Below are positions 41,979-52,300 of a DNA stretch of 64,000 nt, in pieces (positions within the stretch are counted from its first letter, which is position 1; each line of letters starts with the position of its first letter). Source of the stretch: Streptomyces sp. HUAS ZL42 (GTDB lineage Bacteria > Actinomycetota > Actinomycetes > Streptomycetales > Streptomycetaceae); the NCBI RefSeq assembly GCF_040782645.1, contig NZ_CP160403.1, positions 3,472,001-3,536,000 on the forward strand, given 5' to 3'. Below the pieces are notes generated by a model. That model did not search any database. It saw only the letters and a list, made by a program, of their open reading frames with translations, and was not told the origin of the DNA. Position numbers and translations under genes: made by a program.

Positions 41979-44393
41979 TCACGCCGCGACCGGAACCTCC
42001 GGCTCCGCACCGTTCGTGGCCGGCGTCAGCGCCAGCTCCAGGACCTGACGGACATCCGTGACGGCGTGGACCTCGAGCTTGTCCAGCACCTCGGCCGGGA
42101 CGTCGTCCAGGTCGGGCTCGTTGCGCTTGGGGATGATCACGGTGGTGACCCCGGCCCGGTGCGCGGCGAGCAGCTTCTGCTTCACACCGCCGATGGGCAG
42201 GACACGGCCGGTCAGCGAGACCTCGCCGGTCATCGCCACGTCCGTGCGGACCAGTCGCCCGGACAGGAGCGACGCCAGGGCCGTCGTCATCGTGATGCCC
42301 GCGCTCGGGCCGTCCTTCGGGACCGCGCCCGCCGGGAAGTGGATGTGCGCACCCCGGTCCTTCAGGTCGCCCACGGGCAGCTCCAGCTCGGCGCCGTGGC
42401 TGCGCAGGAAGCTCAGCGCGATCTGCGCCGACTCCTTCATCACGTCACCCAGCTGACCGGTGAGGGTCAGGCCCGCCGCGCCCGTCTCGGGGTCCGCGAG
42501 GGAGGCCTCGACGAACAGGACGTCGCCGCCCGCTCCGGTGACCGCGAGGCCGGTCGCGACACCGGGCACGGAGGTGCGGCGCTCGGCCGGGTCCTGGGCG
42601 GACTCCGGCACGTGGTGCGGCCGGCCGATCAGCCCGCGCAGATCGCCCTCGCCGATGGTGAACGGCAGCGTCCGCTCGCCCAGCTCGTGCTGGGCCGCGA
42701 CCTTGCGCAGCAGCCGCGCGACGGACCGCTCCAGGGTGCGGACGCCCGCCTCGCGGGTGTACTCACCGGCGAGCTTGCGCAGCGCGCCCTCGTCGATGAC
42801 GACCTCGTCCTTGTTCAGGCCCGCCCGCTCCAGCTGGCGCGGGAGCAGGTGGTCACGGGCGATGACGATCTTCTCGTCCTCGGTGTAGCCGTCGAGGCGG
42901 ACCAGCTCCATGCGGTCGAGCAGGGCCTCCGGGATGGCCTCCAGGACGTTGGCCGTCGCCAGGAACACGACGTCGGACAGGTCGAGTTCGACCTCCAGGT
43001 AGTGGTCGCGGAAGGTGTGGTTCTGCGCCGGGTCCAGCACTTCGAGCAGCGCGGCCGCCGGGTCGCCGCGGAAGTCGGAGCCCACCTTGTCGATCTCGTC
43101 GAGCAGGACGACCGGGTTCATCGAACCGGCCTCCTTGATCGCGCGGACGATCCGGCCGGGCAGCGCGCCCACGTACGTGCGGCGGTGACCGCGGATCTCC
43201 GCCTCGTCGCGGACGCCGCCGAGGGCGACGCGGACGAACTTGCGGCCCATGGCGTGCGCGACGGACTCGCCGAGGCTGGTCTTGCCGACGCCTGGCGGGC
43301 CGACGAGGGCGAGCACGGCACCCCCGCGCCGGCCGCCGACGACACCCAGGCCGCGGTCGGTACGGCGCTTGCGCACCGCCAGGTACTCGGTGATCCGCTC
43401 CTTCACGTCCTCCAGGCCGGCGTGCTCGGCGTCGAGGATCGCCTTGGCGCCCTGGATGTCGTACGCGTCCTCGGTCCGCTCGTTCCACGGGAGTTCGAGG
43501 ACCGTGTCGAGCCAGGTGCGGATCCAGGAACCCTCGGGCGACTGGTCCGAGGACCGCTCCAGCTTGTCGACCTCCTTGAGGGCGGCCTCGCGGACCTTCT
43601 CGGGGAGGTCGGCGGCCTCCACGCGGGCGCGGTAGTCGTCGGACTCCTCGCCTTCCGTCTCGCCGTTCAGCTCGCGCAGTTCCTTGCGGACGGCCTCGAG
43701 CTGGCGGCGGAGCAGGAACTCGCGCTGCTGCTTGTCGACGCCCTCCTGGACGTCCTTGGCGATGGTCTCGGCCACGTCCTGTTCGGCGAGGTGGTCGCGC
43801 AGCTGCTGGGTCGCGAGCTTCAGGCGGGCGACCGGGTCGGCGGTCTCGAGGAGCTCCACCTTCTGCTCGGTGGTCAGGAAGGGCGAGTAACCGGAGTTGT
43901 CGGCCAGGGCGGAGACGTCGTCGATGGCCTGGACGCGGTCCACGACCTGCCAGGCACCGCGCTTGCGCAACCAGGCGGTGGCAAGTGCCTTGTACTCCTT
44001 GACCAGTTCGGTGACGTGTCCGGGCAGCGGCTCGGGAACCGTCTCCTCGATCCGCGCGCCCTCGACCCACAGTGCCGCACCCGGCCCGGTGGTGCCCGCG
44101 CCGATCTTCATACGGCCGCGGCCGCGGATCAGGGCGCCCGGGTCACCGTCGGCCAGCCGGCCCACCTGCTCGACCGTGCCGAGCACACCGGTGCTCGCGT
44201 ACGTCCCGTCGATGCGCGGAACCAGAAGGACCCTCGGCTTTCCGGGCTGCGAACGTGCGGCGGCCTGGGCGGCCTCCACCGCTGCGCGTACGTCGGCGTC
44301 GTTCAGGTCCAGCGGAACCACCATCCCGGGCAGCACGACCTCGTCGTCGAGCGGCAGCACAGGCAGGGTGAGCGGTGTGGACGTCGAAGCCAT
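41979..44393 (-). CDS. lon: ATP-dependent protease Lon
   Basis: 804 residues from the ATG at 44393, with GGGGAGA directly upstream; seven more codons from 44414 would run into the operator. The N-terminal LON substrate domain (LPVLPLDDEVVLPGMVVPL) is followed by a coiled region, the AAA+ module (Walker A GPPGVGKTSLG, Walker B VVLLDEIDKVGSDFRGDPAA) and the protease domain with the Ser/Lys dyad in PKDGPSAGITM and GVKQKLLAAHRAG. It degrades misfolded and regulatory proteins in the cytoplasm as a hexamer. A HAIR operator upstream indicates control by the heat-shock repressor HspR, as known for lon in S. coelicolor. Confidence 0.97.
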   Translation of the reverse strand: MASTSTPLTLPVLPLDDEVVLPGMVVPLDLNDADVRAAVEAAQAAARSQPGKPRVLLVPRIDGTYASTGVLGTVEQVGRLADGDPGALIRGRGRMKIGAGTTGPGAALWVEGARIEETVPEPLPGHVTELVKEYKALATAWLRKRGAWQVVDRVQAIDDVSALADNSGYSPFLTTEQKVELLETADPVARLKLATQQLRDHLAEQDVAETIAKDVQEGVDKQQREFLLRRQLEAVRKELRELNGETEGEESDDYRARVEAADLPEKVREAALKEVDKLERSSDQSPEGSWIRTWLDTVLELPWNERTEDAYDIQGAKAILDAEHAGLEDVKERITEYLAVRKRRTDRGLGVVGGRRGGAVLALVGPPGVGKTSLGESVAHAMGRKFVRVALGGVRDEAEIRGHRRTYVGALPGRIVRAIKEAGSMNPVVLLDEIDKVGSDFRGDPAAALLEVLDPAQNHTFRDHYLEVELDLSDVVFLATANVLEAIPEALLDRMELVRLDGYTEDEKIVIARDHLLPRQLERAGLNKDEVVIDEGALRKLAGEYTREAGVRTLERSVARLLRKVAAQHELGERTLPFTIGEGDLRGLIGRPHHVPESAQDPAERRTSVPGVATGLAVTGAGGDVLFVEASLADPETGAAGLTLTGQLGDVMKESAQIALSFLRSHGAELELPVGDLKDRGAHIHFPAGAVPKDGPSAGITMTTALASLLSGRLVRTDVAMTGEVSLTGRVLPIGGVKQKLLAAHRAGVTTVIIPKRNEPDLDDVPAEVLDKLEVHAVTDVRQVLELALTPATNGAEPEVPVAA

Positions 44394-44414
44394 GATCTCC
44401 CCTTCGGCAGTCAA

Positions 44415-44435
44415 GTTGAGTTATGCCGACTCAAT
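44415..44435. promoter_or_regulatory. HAIR operator (HspR-binding inverted repeat) upstream of lon
   Basis: TTGAGT (44416-44421), seven bases, ACTCAA (44429-44434) match the core of the HspR consensus CTTGAGT-N7-ACTCAAG exactly. Only the outermost base of each arm differs (g and t). It ends 22 nt before the lon start, so bound HspR would block transcription. Confidence 0.88.
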
Positions 44436-44597
44436 GCGCGGGCGACTTCGAATGTTCCCCGAGCCCTGTTCGCTCTGAGCGATCGACTCGGCGCGTGCTG
44501 CTACCAGGGGTTTTACGAGAACGTCCTGCCCCCGTCGGTCGTGTTCGGCGCACCCCCGCCCCCGTGGTGCCGACAACCGGACGGTGGCCTACCGGAC

Positions 44598-45215
44598 ATG
44601 AACGACGACCATCTCGCCGCCTGGCACTTGGACGCGCACGGCAACCCGGTAGGCGAGCCCCGACGCTTCTTCTACGACCTGTCCGGCCACACCGCACACC
44701 GGGACGCCCAGATCCGGCACACCCTGACCCGGCTGCTGCACCACACCCGCCGCTGCGCGGCCAGGGCGATCGCGATCGAGGACCTCGACTTCGCCGACGG
44801 CAAGTCGCGGGAGAAGCACGGCCGCAACAATCGCTTCCGCCGTCTGGTCTCCCGCTTCCCCACCGCGAAGCTGAAGGCCCGCCTGGTGGCGATGGCCGCC
44901 GAGCAGCACATCGCCATCGTCGCGGTCGACCCGGCCTACACGTCCCGCTGGGGTGCCCAGCACTGGCAGCAGCCCCTGACCAGCCCCCACCGCAAGACCA
45001 CCCGCCACGAAGCGGCAGCCGTGGCGATCGGACGGCGCGCCCTCGGGCATCCGATCCGGCGACGGACGACACCGCCCCCGCACGACCGGAGTGATCGTGC
45101 GGGGCATCGGACCGCCCAGGCCGCCAACACCGTTCGGAGCACGCGGCTGAGCAGCAGTCCTGGCAGCAGGACCCACTCCCGCTCAGTCCATAGGAACGGT
45201 CGAAGTAGTCCTTGA
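44598..45215 (+). pseudogene. TnpB/IS605 OrfB-type transposase remnant (C-terminal part)
   Basis: About 205 residues. MNDDHLAAWHLDAHGNPVGE, RDAQIRHTLTRLLHHTRRC, the RuvC-II-like AIAIEDLDF and VAVDPAYTSRWGAQHWQQPL are the C-terminal blocks of the large Streptomyces TnpB-like transposase family. The N-terminal half (normally several hundred residues) is absent and no TnpA gene is near. The final RuvC motif reads TTRHEAAAVAIGRRALGH, with Glu where I expect Asp. An upstream alternative-frame stretch (DNRTVAYR, ending at 44597) may be more of the same gene after a frameshift. It is a decayed copy between lon and the broken small membrane gene. Confidence 0.8.
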
Positions 45216-45371
45216 ACCGGGGCAGTTCGCGGGGCTCGCCCTCCGCCCCGACGACGGTTGCCGATGGGCGGCGCGGTCCGAACGCCAGTCCACGAACTGG
45301 ATGTACATGTCGAGGACTCCGCGCAGCACACCTCCCGCTCCTCCGAGCAGGATCAGCGTCGACACGTCCAC
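45190..45371 (-). pseudogene. Small membrane protein gene, frameshifted and truncated
   Basis: From a GTG at 45371 the frame gives VDVSTLILLGGAGGVLRGVL then DMYIQFVDWRSDRAAHRQPS, the start of a small membrane/phage-like family of Streptomyces. Near 45241-45250 the natural continuation moves to another frame (EGEPRELPRFKDYFD), implying one missing base. It then stops resembling anything at about 45200, where the transposase remnant ends. Expected members go on for another 100 residues with two hydrophobic helices. The exact left limit is uncertain. Confidence 0.6.
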
Positions 45372-45442
45372 GTTTCCCCCGGCGGTCAGGGACGGCTGAG
45401 CTCCGTAGGGCCACGCGCGGGCCGCAAGGAAGACGGCGCTCG

Positions 45443-46237
45443 TCAGGTGAGCGCCGGCGCCCGGCACCACCGCCGCACCACCGGCCAGGTGGCGATGCCG
45501 ATCGCCAGTGACATGAGGTGGCCCCAGTCGGTCATCGGATCCGTGAACGCGAGCAGGTCCTCGAACAGCATCCCGCCGAAGACGGCGAGGAGCGGCCACC
45601 GCAGCCACGGGGTGACCAGGCCGGCCAGCGCGCCGATGCTCGCGGCCACGCCGAAGCTGATGCCGTAGTCGAGGCGGTGCAGGGAGCTGGTGGGGAGGTG
45701 GCCGACCAGCACCGCCAGGCCGATCGGGGCCTCGGTCCCGAGGGTGGCCAGCACGTGTCCGAGCAGGAAGACGGCAGCCGTCCGCAGGCCGCCGATCCGC
45801 CGCTCGAGGGCGGTGAGGACGAGCAGGAACGCCAGGGCGTACGGCGAGAGGACCCCGCCCGCGTTCCACAGCGCGCTGGCCACCAGCACCACCTCCGGTG
45901 TCCGCACGAGGTGCGCCACATCGGTGCTGGAGGCCTGATAGAGGGCGTGCACGAGGGCCGGGTCGGCGTACGCGGCGACGAGTGAGGTGACGGCGAGGAC
46001 GACGGCGTAGACGAAGGTGAAGGGGGTGCCGGTGGGGGTGGGGAGCAGCCGCCAGGGGCGGGGACGGGTCCGGGATGCGGTGGCGGCAGGCCGGATCGCG
46101 CCCTGCGCGACGAGCATGGTCGTCGCGGCGGCAGCGCTCACCCGCCCCCGCTGGCGCGGGATCCCGTCCAGCAGGTCGGCGGCGTCGGGAAGGGGCGCGA
46201 CCTGGGCATGCGTGTCGGCCGGCGCGGTCGGTTCCAC
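45443..46237 (-). CDS. Rhomboid-like integral membrane protein
   Basis: 264 residues from the GTG at 46237, which follows AAGGAG by about 9-10 nt; a GTG at 46261 is the alternative. About six membrane helices follow a basic region (SRTRPRPWRLLPTPTGTPFT). RLDYGISFGVAASIGALAGL carries a G-x-S and a later helix has DWGHLMSLAIG; Ser and His of these helices could be a rhomboid-type Ser/His dyad, although the standard GxSG is not exact. So it is either an intramembrane protease or an inactive relative. It lies 71 nt upstream of the truncated small membrane gene on the same strand. Confidence 0.8.
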   Translation of the reverse strand: MEPTAPADTHAQVAPLPDAADLLDGIPRQRGRVSAAAATTMLVAQGAIRPAATASRTRPRPWRLLPTPTGTPFTFVYAVVLAVTSLVAAYADPALVHALYQASSTDVAHLVRTPEVVLVASALWNAGGVLSPYALAFLLVLTALERRIGGLRTAAVFLLGHVLATLGTEAPIGLAVLVGHLPTSSLHRLDYGISFGVAASIGALAGLVTPWLRWPLLAVFGGMLFEDLLAFTDPMTDWGHLMSLAIGIATWPVVRRWCRAPALT

Positions 46238-46423
46238 GGTGAGGCGCTCCTTCCGTTTCACCCCACCCTTGGCGTCCCCGCGACCCCCTGTCTGTGATCC
46301 ACGCCACGCTCGAAGCGATTCACAGCAACCTCTCAAGCTGCGGCGTCAACCTCGAAGGCGCCCTGCACCCCCGTGCCCGATAATTGAGTCAACGATCCGT
46401 CAGAAGAGTGCCAGGATGGGCCG

Positions 46424-47101
46424 ATGCCCACCGCGTACGACATTCCCGAAGTCCTGGACCGTCGTGAGGGGCCCCACGGCGAGGTCGTGCTGCGCCGGCA
46501 CGGTGAGCTGCTGCAGATCATCGCCAACGGCTGCTTCCTGATGGACACCTCCGACGGCCGCTCGGAGCGGCTGCTCGTGGACGCCGCGCTGGCCGCCCTC
46601 GACGACCGTGCCGAGCCGAACGTGCTGATCGGCGGCCTGGGCGTCGGCTTCTCGCTCGCACACGCCGCCGCCTGCCCCCGCTGGGGCCGGATCACGGTCG
46701 TCGAGCGCGAACGCGCCGTCATCGACTGGCACCTCGACGGGCCGCTGGCCAGGCTGTCGTGCGGGGCGCTCGCCGATCCGCGCACCGACGTCGTCGAGGC
46801 GGACCTGGTCGAGTACGTCCATGAGACATGCGCCACGTACGACGCGCTCTGCCTCGACATCGACAACGGGCCCGGCTGGACCGTCACCGAGGGCAACGAC
46901 GGCCTCTACTCACCGGCCGGACTGGCAAGCTGTGCGCGGGTGTTGAGGCCCGGCGGCGTCCTCGCGGTATGGTCCGCGCAGCCGTCTCCGGAATTCGAGG
47001 GAACCTTGGGGAATGCCGGGTTCCAACAGGTGCGTACCGAAGAGATCCCCGTTGCCCGAGGCGTTCCGGACGTCGTGCACCTCGCCGTCCGGCCTGGATA
47101 G
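46424..47101 (+). CDS. Spermidine-synthase-like (class I methyltransferase fold) protein
   Basis: 225 residues. EPNVLIGGLGVGFSLAHAAA is the glycine-rich nucleotide-binding loop and ITVVERERAVIDW ends the second strand with the acidic residue that would hold the ribose. YDALCLDIDNGPGWTV and LRPGGVLAVWSAQPSPEF are the later motifs of the polyamine-synthase family. It is shorter than true spermidine synthases and lacks their N-terminal beta-barrel, so the substrate is not assignable. It precedes the two-component system in the same direction. Confidence 0.85.
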   Translation: MPTAYDIPEVLDRREGPHGEVVLRRHGELLQIIANGCFLMDTSDGRSERLLVDAALAALDDRAEPNVLIGGLGVGFSLAHAAACPRWGRITVVERERAVIDWHLDGPLARLSCGALADPRTDVVEADLVEYVHETCATYDALCLDIDNGPGWTVTEGNDGLYSPAGLASCARVLRPGGVLAVWSAQPSPEFEGTLGNAGFQQVRTEEIPVARGVPDVVHLAVRPG

Positions 47102-47224
47102 CAAAGCCGCGGTGACTCCCCGTACGCTGCTGCCCTGACGCGGATCATTCAAGCGTCAATCGCAAGCATGCGCAGACCGAGGAATCACCCCACTGGTTCC
47201 GGAAAGCACACTCAGGGGCGGGCG

Positions 47225-47965
47225 ATGGAGCAGACACACACCTCCCACAGCGGCACGGCAACGGCGACCCCGGGCGCACAGCGCCGGGTGCTGGTGGTTG
47301 AGGACGACCCGACGATCGTCGACGCCATCGCGGCCCGCCTGCGTGCCGAGGGATTCCTCGTGCAAACGGCGGGCGACGGGCCGGCGGCGGTCGACACCGC
47401 GGAGGCATGGCAGCCCGACCTGCTGATCCTCGACATCATGCTGCCCGGCTTCGACGGTCTGGAGGTCTGCCGGCGTGTGCAGGCCCAGCGGCCGGTGCCG
47501 GTGCTGATGCTCACCGCGCGCGACGACGAGACCGACATGCTGGTCGGCCTGGGCGTCGGCGCCGACGACTACATGACCAAGCCGTTCTCGATGCGCGAGC
47601 TGGCCGCGCGCGTGCACGTGCTGCTGCGCCGGGTGGAGCGGGCCGCGATCGCGGCGTCGACCCCGCGCAGCGGGATCCTGCGGCTCGGCGAGCTGGAGAT
47701 CGACCACGCCCAGCGCCGGGTACGGGTGCGCTCCGAGGACGTGCATCTGACGCCCACCGAGTTCGACCTCCTCGTCTGCCTGGCGAACACCCCGCGGGCC
47801 GTCCTCTCCCGTGAGCAGTTGCTCGCCGAGGTGTGGGACTGGGCGGACGCCTCCGGCACCCGGACCGTCGACAGCCACATCAAGGCGCTGCGCCGGAAGA
47901 TCGGAGCCGAGCGGATCCGCACCGTGCACGGTGTGGGCTACGCGCTGGAGACACCGACACCATGA
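47225..47965 (+). CDS. OmpR-family response regulator
   Basis: 246 residues from the ATG at 47225. The receiver domain has RVLVVEDDPTIVDAI, the phosphorylated Asp in DLLILDIMLPGFDG, LMLTARDDETDML and the KPFSMREL Lys. The C-terminal winged helix (about 160-240) reads HLTPTEFDLLVCLANTPRAV and ends TVDSHIKALRRKIGAERIRT. Its stop overlaps the kinase start (ATGA). The gene order with kgd matches that in S. coelicolor as I recall it. Confidence 0.95.
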   Translation: MEQTHTSHSGTATATPGAQRRVLVVEDDPTIVDAIAARLRAEGFLVQTAGDGPAAVDTAEAWQPDLLILDIMLPGFDGLEVCRRVQAQRPVPVLMLTARDDETDMLVGLGVGADDYMTKPFSMRELAARVHVLLRRVERAAIAASTPRSGILRLGELEIDHAQRRVRVRSEDVHLTPTEFDLLVCLANTPRAVLSREQLLAEVWDWADASGTRTVDSHIKALRRKIGAERIRTVHGVGYALETPTP

Positions 47966-49065
47966 GCGACGGGCCGGCCGCACGGAGGAGCCCCGGGGAA
48001 CCCTGGGGTGGCGTACGCCCGTTCTCGATCAAGACCAAGCTGGGCGCACTGGTCGTCATCGCGGTGTTGATCACCACCGGGCTGATGATGATCGCCATGC
48101 GCACCGAGACAGAGCTGCGCTTCATCACGGTCTTCTCGATGGTCGCCACACTGCTCATCACGCAGTTCGTGGCCCACTCGCTCACCGCCCCCCTGGGCGA
48201 GATGAACACCGTGGCCCGGTCCATCTCGCACGGCGACTACACCCGCCGGGTGAGCGAGAACCGCCGGGACGAGCTGGGCGACCTGGCCCAGACGATCAAT
48301 GCCATGGCCGACGAGCTGGAGACCCAGGACCGTCAGCGCAAGGAGCTCGTGGCGAACGTCTCGCACGAGCTGCGCACCCCGATCGCGGGCCTGCGGGCGG
48401 TGCTGGAGAACGTCGTGGACGGCATCGCCGAGCCGGACACCGAGACCATGCGCACGGCCCTGAAGCAGACGGAGCGACTCGGGCGGCTGGTGGAGACGCT
48501 GCTCGACCTGTCCCGCCTCGACAACGGCGTCGTACCGCTGCGCAAGAGACGTTTCGAGGTGTGGCCGTACCTGTCGGGCGTGCTGAAGGAGGCCAACATG
48601 GTCGCCTCGGCGCGCGCGACCATGGGCTCGGGCGGCAGTCACACCCGTACGGACGTCCATCTGCACCTGGACGTCTCCCCGCCCGAGCTGACCGCGCACG
48701 CCGACCCGGAACGCATCCACCAGGTCGTGGCGAACCTGATCGACAACGCCGTCAAGCACAGCCCGCCGCACGGCCGCGTCACGGTCAAGGCGCGGCGCGG
48801 GCCGCAGCCGGAGTCGCTGGAGCTGGAGGTCCTGGACGAGGGCCCCGGAATCCCCAGGTCGGAGTGGCGCCGCGTGTTCGAGCGGTTCAACCGGGGTGCC
48901 GTGCGCCGGCCGCACGGGCCGGGCAGCGACGGCGGCACGGGGCTGGGCCTGGCGATCGCCCGCTGGGCGGTGGATCTGCACGGTGGCCGGATCGGAGTGG
49001 CCGAATCCGAGCGGGGTTGCCGGATTCTTGTCACCCTTCCGGGACTTACATCCGTGCCAGGTTGA
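47962..49065 (+). CDS. Sensor histidine kinase, partner of the upstream regulator
   Basis: 367 residues. Two closely spaced membrane helices (KLGALVVIAVLITTGLMMIA and FITVFSMVATLLITQFVAHS) leave almost no extracytoplasmic loop, so the signal is probably sensed in the membrane. HAMP (LTAPLGEMNTVARSISHGDY) is followed by ELVANVSHELRTPIAGLRAV with the phosphoacceptor His. The ATPase has QVVANLIDNAVKHSPPHGR, VLDEGPGIPRSEWRRVFERF and GTGLGLAIARWAVDLHGG. Translationally coupled to the regulator gene. Confidence 0.95.
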   Translation: MSDGPAARRSPGEPWGGVRPFSIKTKLGALVVIAVLITTGLMMIAMRTETELRFITVFSMVATLLITQFVAHSLTAPLGEMNTVARSISHGDYTRRVSENRRDELGDLAQTINAMADELETQDRQRKELVANVSHELRTPIAGLRAVLENVVDGIAEPDTETMRTALKQTERLGRLVETLLDLSRLDNGVVPLRKRRFEVWPYLSGVLKEANMVASARATMGSGGSHTRTDVHLHLDVSPPELTAHADPERIHQVVANLIDNAVKHSPPHGRVTVKARRGPQPESLELEVLDEGPGIPRSEWRRVFERFNRGAVRRPHGPGSDGGTGLGLAIARWAVDLHGGRIGVAESERGCRILVTLPGLTSVPG

Positions 49066-49346
49066 CGTAAGGTTCGAAGCGGAGCCACAAGATCCACCGG
49101 TGTCCGCGCTGACGGACACGTGTGATCAGGGACGGGCCCGCACCTTCGTCGTGCCGGGCCCTCGTCGGGCCATCCCTGCTGAAGCGGAACCACGCTTGTT
49201 TCCCGCCATTTCCACCGCCGAAACACCCTCTGAGATGTGACTTACGCGACGATGAACGGGCCCGACCTCACCTTCTGGGTCTTGGAGGCGTAGCCTTTAT
49301 TCCCGCTGTCCATCACCTTGTGAAGCGGAAGAGGGCGGTTGCCGCC

Positions 49347-52300
49347 GTGTCGCCACAGTCCCCCAGTAACGCATCGAGCATCTCGACCGACGCCGACCAA
49401 GCGGGCAAGAACCCCGCAGCCGCGTTCGGTCCGAACGAGTGGCTCGTCGACGAGATCTATCAGCAGTACCTCCAGGACCCGAATTCGGTAGACCGCGCCT
49501 GGTGGGACTTCTTCGCCGACTACAAGCCCGGGGCGCCCGCCGCCCAGGCTCCGGCGGGTACTGCGGCCGCGGGGGCCGCGGAGACCACCACGGCCGCTCC
49601 TGCCGCGCCCGCGGCCCCGGCTGCCGCCGCCCCCGCCGCACCGGCGGCCCCCGCGGCTCCCGCACCGGCTCCTGCCGCCCCGGCGGCCCCGAAGCCCGCG
49701 GCCGCCGCCCCGGCGCCCGCTCCGGCTGCGGCTCCGGCCAAGCCCGCCGCCGTGGCGAAGCCCGCGCCCGCCGCCGCGGCCCCCGCGGCTGCGGAGGGTC
49801 CCGAGCTGGTGACGCTGCGCGGCCCGGCCGCCGCGGTCGCCAAGAACATGAACGCCTCCCTGGAGCTGCCGACCGCCACCTCGGTCCGCGCGGTCCCGGT
49901 GAAGCTGCTGTTCGACAACCGCATCGTCATCAACAACCACCTGAAGCGGGCCCGGGGCGGGAAGATCTCCTTCACGCACCTGATCGGCTACGCGATGGTG
50001 CAGGCCATCAAGGCCATGCCGTCGATGAACTACGCCTTCGGCGAGAAGGACGGCAAGCCGACCCTCATCAAGCCGGCGCACGTCAACCTCGGCCTGGCCA
50101 TCGACCTGGTGAAGCCGAACGGCGACCGCCAGCTCGTCGTCGCGGCGATCAAGAAGGCCGAGACGCTGAACTTCTTCGAGTTCTGGCAGGCCTACGAGGA
50201 CATCGTCCGCCGCGCCCGCGACGGCAAGCTGACGATGGACGACTTCACCGGTGTGACGGTCTCCCTGACCAACCCGGGCGGCCTCGGCACCGTCCACTCC
50301 GTGCCGCGTCTGATGCCCGGCCAGTCGGTGATCATGGGTGTCGGCTCCATGGACTACCCGGCGGAGTTCCAGGGCACCAGCCAGGACACCCTGAACAAGC
50401 TCGGCATCTCGAAGGTCATGACGCTCACGTCGACCTACGACCACCGGGTGATCCAGGGCGCCGCCTCCGGCGAGTTCCTCCGCCAGGTCGCGAACCTGCT
50501 GCTCGGCGAGAGCGGCTTCTACGACGACATCTTCGAGTCCCTGCGCATCCCCTACGAGCCGGTCCGCTGGCTCAAGGACATCGACGTCTCCCACGACGAC
50601 GACGTCACCAAGGCCGCGCGCGTCTTCGAGCTGATCCACTCCTACCGGGTCCGCGGCCACGTCATGGCCGACACCGACCCGCTGGAGTACCGCCAGCGCA
50701 AGCACCCCGACCTGGACATCATCGAGCACGGCCTCACCCTGTGGGACCTGGAGCGCGAGTTCGCGGTCGGCGGCTTCGCCGGCAAGTCGATGATGAAGCT
50801 GCGCGAGATCCTCGGGGTGCTGCGCGACTCGTACTGCCGCACCACCGGCATCGAGTTCATGCACATCCAGGACCCGAAGCAGCGCAAGTGGATCCAGGAC
50901 CGCGTGGAGCGCCCGCACACCAAGCCGGAGCGCGAGGAGCAGCTGCGCATCCTGCGCCGCCTGAACGCGGCGGAGGCCTTCGAGACCTTCCTGCAAACGA
51001 AGTACGTCGGCCAGAAGCGCTTCAGCCTGGAGGGCGGCGAGTCCGTCATCCCGCTGCTCGACGCCGTGCTGGACTCGGCCGCCGAGTCCCGCCTGGACGA
51101 GGTCGTCATCGGCATGGCCCACCGAGGCCGCCTGAACGTCCTCGCCAACATCGTCGGCAAGTCGTACGCGCAGATCTTCCGCGAGTTCGAGGGCAACCTC
51201 GACCCGAAGTCGATGCACGGCTCCGGCGACGTGAAGTACCACCTGGGCGCCCAGGGCACCTTCACGGGCCTGGACGGCGAGCAGATCACGGTCTCGCTGG
51301 CCGCCAACCCGTCCCATCTGGAGACCGTCGACCCGGTCATCGAGGGCATCGCCCGCGCCAAGCAGGACATCATCAACAAGGGCGGCACGGACTTCACGGT
51401 CCTGCCGGTGGCCCTGCACGGCGACGCGGCCTTCGCGGGCCAGGGCGTGGTGGCCGAGACCCTGAACATGTCGCAGCTGCGCGGGTACCGCACCGGCGGC
51501 ACGGTCCACATCGTCATCAACAACCAGGTCGGCTTCACGGCCGCCCCGGAGTCCTCGCGTTCGTCGATGTACGCGACGGACGTGGCGAGGATGATCGAGG
51601 CCCCGATCTTCCACGTGAACGGCGACGACCCCGAGGCCGTCGTCCGCGTCGCCCGCCTGGCCTTCGAGTTCCGCCAGGCGTTCAACAAGGACGTGGTGAT
51701 CGACCTCATCTGCTACCGCCGCCGCGGTCACAACGAGTCGGACAACCCGGCCTTCACCCAGCCGCTGATGTACGACCTGATCGACAAGAAGCGCTCGGTG
51801 CGCAAGCTCTACACCGAGTCCCTGATCGGTCGCGGCGACATCACCCTGGAAGAGGCCGAGCAGGCCCTCCAGGACTACCAGGGCCAGCTGGAGAAGGTCT
51901 TCACGGAGGTTCGCGAGGCCACCTCGCAGCCGGCCGTCGCGGACGCCCAGGCACCGCAGGACGGCTTCCCGATCGCGGTGCCGACGGCGATCTCCTCCGA
52001 GGTCGTCAAGCGCATCGCCGAGTCCCAGGTGAACATCCCCGACCACTTCACCGTCCACCCGCGTCTGCTGCCGCAGCTCCAGCGCCGGGCGACGATGGTC
52101 GAGGACGGCACGATCGACTGGGGCATGGGCGAGACGCTCGCGATCGGCTCGCTGCTCCTCGAGGGCACGCCGGTCCGGCTGTCCGGCCAGGACTCCCAGC
52201 GCGGCACCTTCGGCCAGCGCCACGCGGTGCTGATCGACCGCGAGACGGGCGCGGACTACACCCCGCTGCTGTACCTGTCCGAGGACCAGGCCCGCTACAA

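Noticed and set aside
41907..44590. Plus-strand frame running across lon into the transposase remnant (1102 residues)
   Set aside because: Only the part after 44598 resembles a protein; the rest is antisense to lon.
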